Assembly: GCA_035550315.1 (NCBI GenBank)
Contig: DASZPL010000180.1
Span: forward strand, 1 to 14,160
From: DASZPL01 sp035550315
Lineage (GTDB): Bacteria; Actinomycetota; Actinomycetes; JAFAQI01
Reading direction: 5' to 3'
Length of the DNA stretch: 14,160 bases
A program made the position numbers and the translations under genes. The notes below the pieces were generated by a model that was not told the DNA's origin, did not search any database, and saw only the letters and a list, made by a program, of their open reading frames with translations. Within the stretch, counting starts at the first letter, position 1; each line of letters starts with the position of its first letter. Below are positions 12,961-14,160 of the stretch, piece by piece.

Positions 12961-14160
12961 TCAGGTCACCGTGAGATGCAGCGTCCTGGAGGTGCCGGCG
13001 GCATTGTTGGCCGTGGCCGGCCTTCGGACCCGGAAGACGTAGTGACGGGCCTTGGGCTCGGAGACGGTGAGGATATAGCCCAGTGTGCGACTGCCGTCCG
13101 GTAGCCGTTGGTAGCGGATCGTGGCAGCCACGTGGGTACTCACCCATCGGCCGTGGCGACGTTGCTGCAGCCGCACCCGCTCTCCCTCCGAGTTCAGCTC
13201 GACCGTGCCGTAGATCTGCACGGTGCTTCCGGCCTTCGCGCGGTGCTTGGTCAGATGCGCGGTGACCTTCTGCGCCACTGTGACGGTTTCCACCCGGCTG
13301 GTCGCGGGCGCCTGCATATCTGTGCCCGCGAATGACCACTCGTACTGCGCGTTGAACTCGGGCCGAACGGTCACCGACGCCCGGCCACTCGACGTCGTTG
13401 TCAAGTGCCGAACCACCGACCACGCACCACTACGGCCGAGTCGGCCCAGGAGCTGAACCGGCGCGTCAGCGATCGACTGGCCAGCGGTCGTGTCGGTCAG
13501 GCTGGTCGAGAGCTTGATCGAGTCGCCGTAGCGAATGTGCCGCGACCCGCCACCGCTGAGTGTGGTGTGATCCGGTGTTGCCGCGGCGGCCTTCGGGGTG
13601 ACCGGCGCAGAGGCGGTCGAGTACGCGCCGGTGCCGGCCGCGTTGAGCGCCGCCACCCGGAAGACGTATGACGTTCCGTTGGCCAGGCCTGTGACGGTCT
13701 GGGTAGTCGCCGTGCTGGTGTGGAAAGCGTTCGACGCCGACGTCCAGTTCGACCCGCCATCCGACGAGTACTGCACGTCGTAACCGGTAACTGCGGAGCC
13801 GCCATTGTTCGACGGCGGCGTCCAGGACACCGTCGCCTGGCCATCCCCCGCCGTTGCCGTCACGCCCGTCGGCGCGCCCGGTGCCACCGCCGTCGGAGTC
13901 ACTGGCGCCGAAGCGGCCGAGAACGGGCCAGTCCCGGCAGCATTGACCGCCGCCACCCGGAACACATACGCCGTCCCGGCAACCAGCCCGGTGACCGTCG
14001 TCGAGGTTCCCGCCGCCGTCGCCACCGACGTCCAATGCGCCCCGCCGTCGGTCGAGTCCTGCACCACGTAACCCGTGATCGGCGATCCACCATCGCTGGC
14101 CGGCGCCGACCACGACAACGACACCTCACCGTGCCCGGCGGTGCCCTGCACACCGGTCGG
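12961..14160 (-). CDS. Fibronectin type III domain surface protein, partial (N-terminus beyond window end)
   Basis: The last 399 or so residues of a larger protein are visible. Reading from the window edge there are two Fn3 domains (13873-14160 and about 13591-13872), each with the PTGV...SW.P...GG..ITGY-like start, a WTS strand, TVTGL..GT.YVFRVAA.NAAGTG and a SAPVTP end. They are followed by two beta-sandwich-like regions with the VQLLGR...W and VRLQQRRHGRWVSTHV patterns often seen in actinobacterial secreted proteins. There is no sorting signal or membrane helix at the C-terminus. Fn3 and such repeats usually serve as spacers or binding modules outside the cell; the catalytic or adhesive part, if any, must lie further upstream, out of view. 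The C-terminus is clear from the stop at 12961-12963. Confidence 0.88.
   Translation of the reverse strand, partial: PTGVQGTAGHGEVSLSWSAPASDGGSPITGYVVQDSTDGGAHWTSVATAAGTSTTVTGLVAGTAYVFRVAAVNAAGTGPFSAASAPVTPTAVAPGAPTGVTATAGDGQATVSWTPPSNNGGSAVTGYDVQYSSDGGSNWTSASNAFHTSTATTQTVTGLANGTSYVFRVAALNAAGTGAYSTASAPVTPKAAAATPDHTTLSGGGSRHIRYGDSIKLSTSLTDTTAGQSIADAPVQLLGRLGRSGAWSVVRHLTTTSSGRASVTVRPEFNAQYEWSFAGTDMQAPATSRVETVTVAQKVTAHLTKHRAKAGSTVQIYGTVELNSEGERVRLQQRRHGRWVSTHVAATIRYQRLPDGSRTLGYILTVSEPKARHYVFRVRRPATANNAAGTSRTLHLTVT
13591..14160 (-). repeat. Tandem Fn3-encoding DNA repeat (two units of about 290 bases)
   Basis: The two Fn3 units are similar at DNA level as well as protein level, for example the segment 13601-13680 against 13901-13980. 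The unit starts are 288 bases apart and the ends 300 apart because the downstream unit carries a four-codon insertion in its middle loop. This indicates duplication within the gene; more units may lie beyond the window. Confidence 0.7.

Noticed and set aside
12896..14113. Two further minus-strand frames overlapping the Fn3 gene
   Set aside because: They are other-frame shadows; only the frame ending at 12961 gives Fn3 domains.

Overview
The window is high-GC actinobacterial chromosome. The evidence is strong G/C at third codon positions, the clpS–DUF2017 pair, a PncB–PncA nicotinate salvage pair, a six-helix HAMP adenylate cyclase of the kind known from mycobacteria, a probable F420-dependent luciferase-like oxidoreductase, two cytochromes P450 and a FadD-like acyl-CoA synthetase. 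I see no phage, integrase, insertion sequence, CRISPR array, tRNA or rRNA. Apart from the right end it reads as ordinary core and lipid-metabolism chromosome.

Left part (1-2562): on the minus strand, clpS is followed by a DUF2017 gene cut by the window edge. Divergent from them, pncB and pncA overlap by a few bases and encode two enzymes that turn nicotinamide into nicotinate mononucleotide (Preiss-Handler NAD salvage).

Middle part (2559-8635, minus strand): five tightly packed co-directional genes read as one probable operon, in the order membrane adenylate cyclase, P450, YqgE/AlgH, aldose-1-epimerase-like protein, acyl-CoA synthetase. Gaps are 12-39 bases. The last gene meets pncA tail to tail, with the two stop codons overlapping inside a 10-bp palindrome.

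Middle right (8657-12459, plus strand): starting about 20 bases from the cyclase start and running the other way are a luciferase-like (F420-type) oxidoreductase, a second P450 18 bases behind it, and an exported histidine-rich protein of unknown function. The divergent gap is so short that both transcripts may be leaderless.

Right end (12460-14160): a short membrane-anchored protein with a motif I recall from other actinobacterial small proteins, a roughly 260-base non-coding stretch holding a perfect 15-bp inverted repeat with a 46-base spacer, and the C-terminal part of a surface-type protein with two fibronectin type III domains and two beta-sandwich-like regions. The least explained items are the histidine-rich exported protein, the 66-residue membrane protein and the inverted repeat. 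I found no convincing new multi-gene system.
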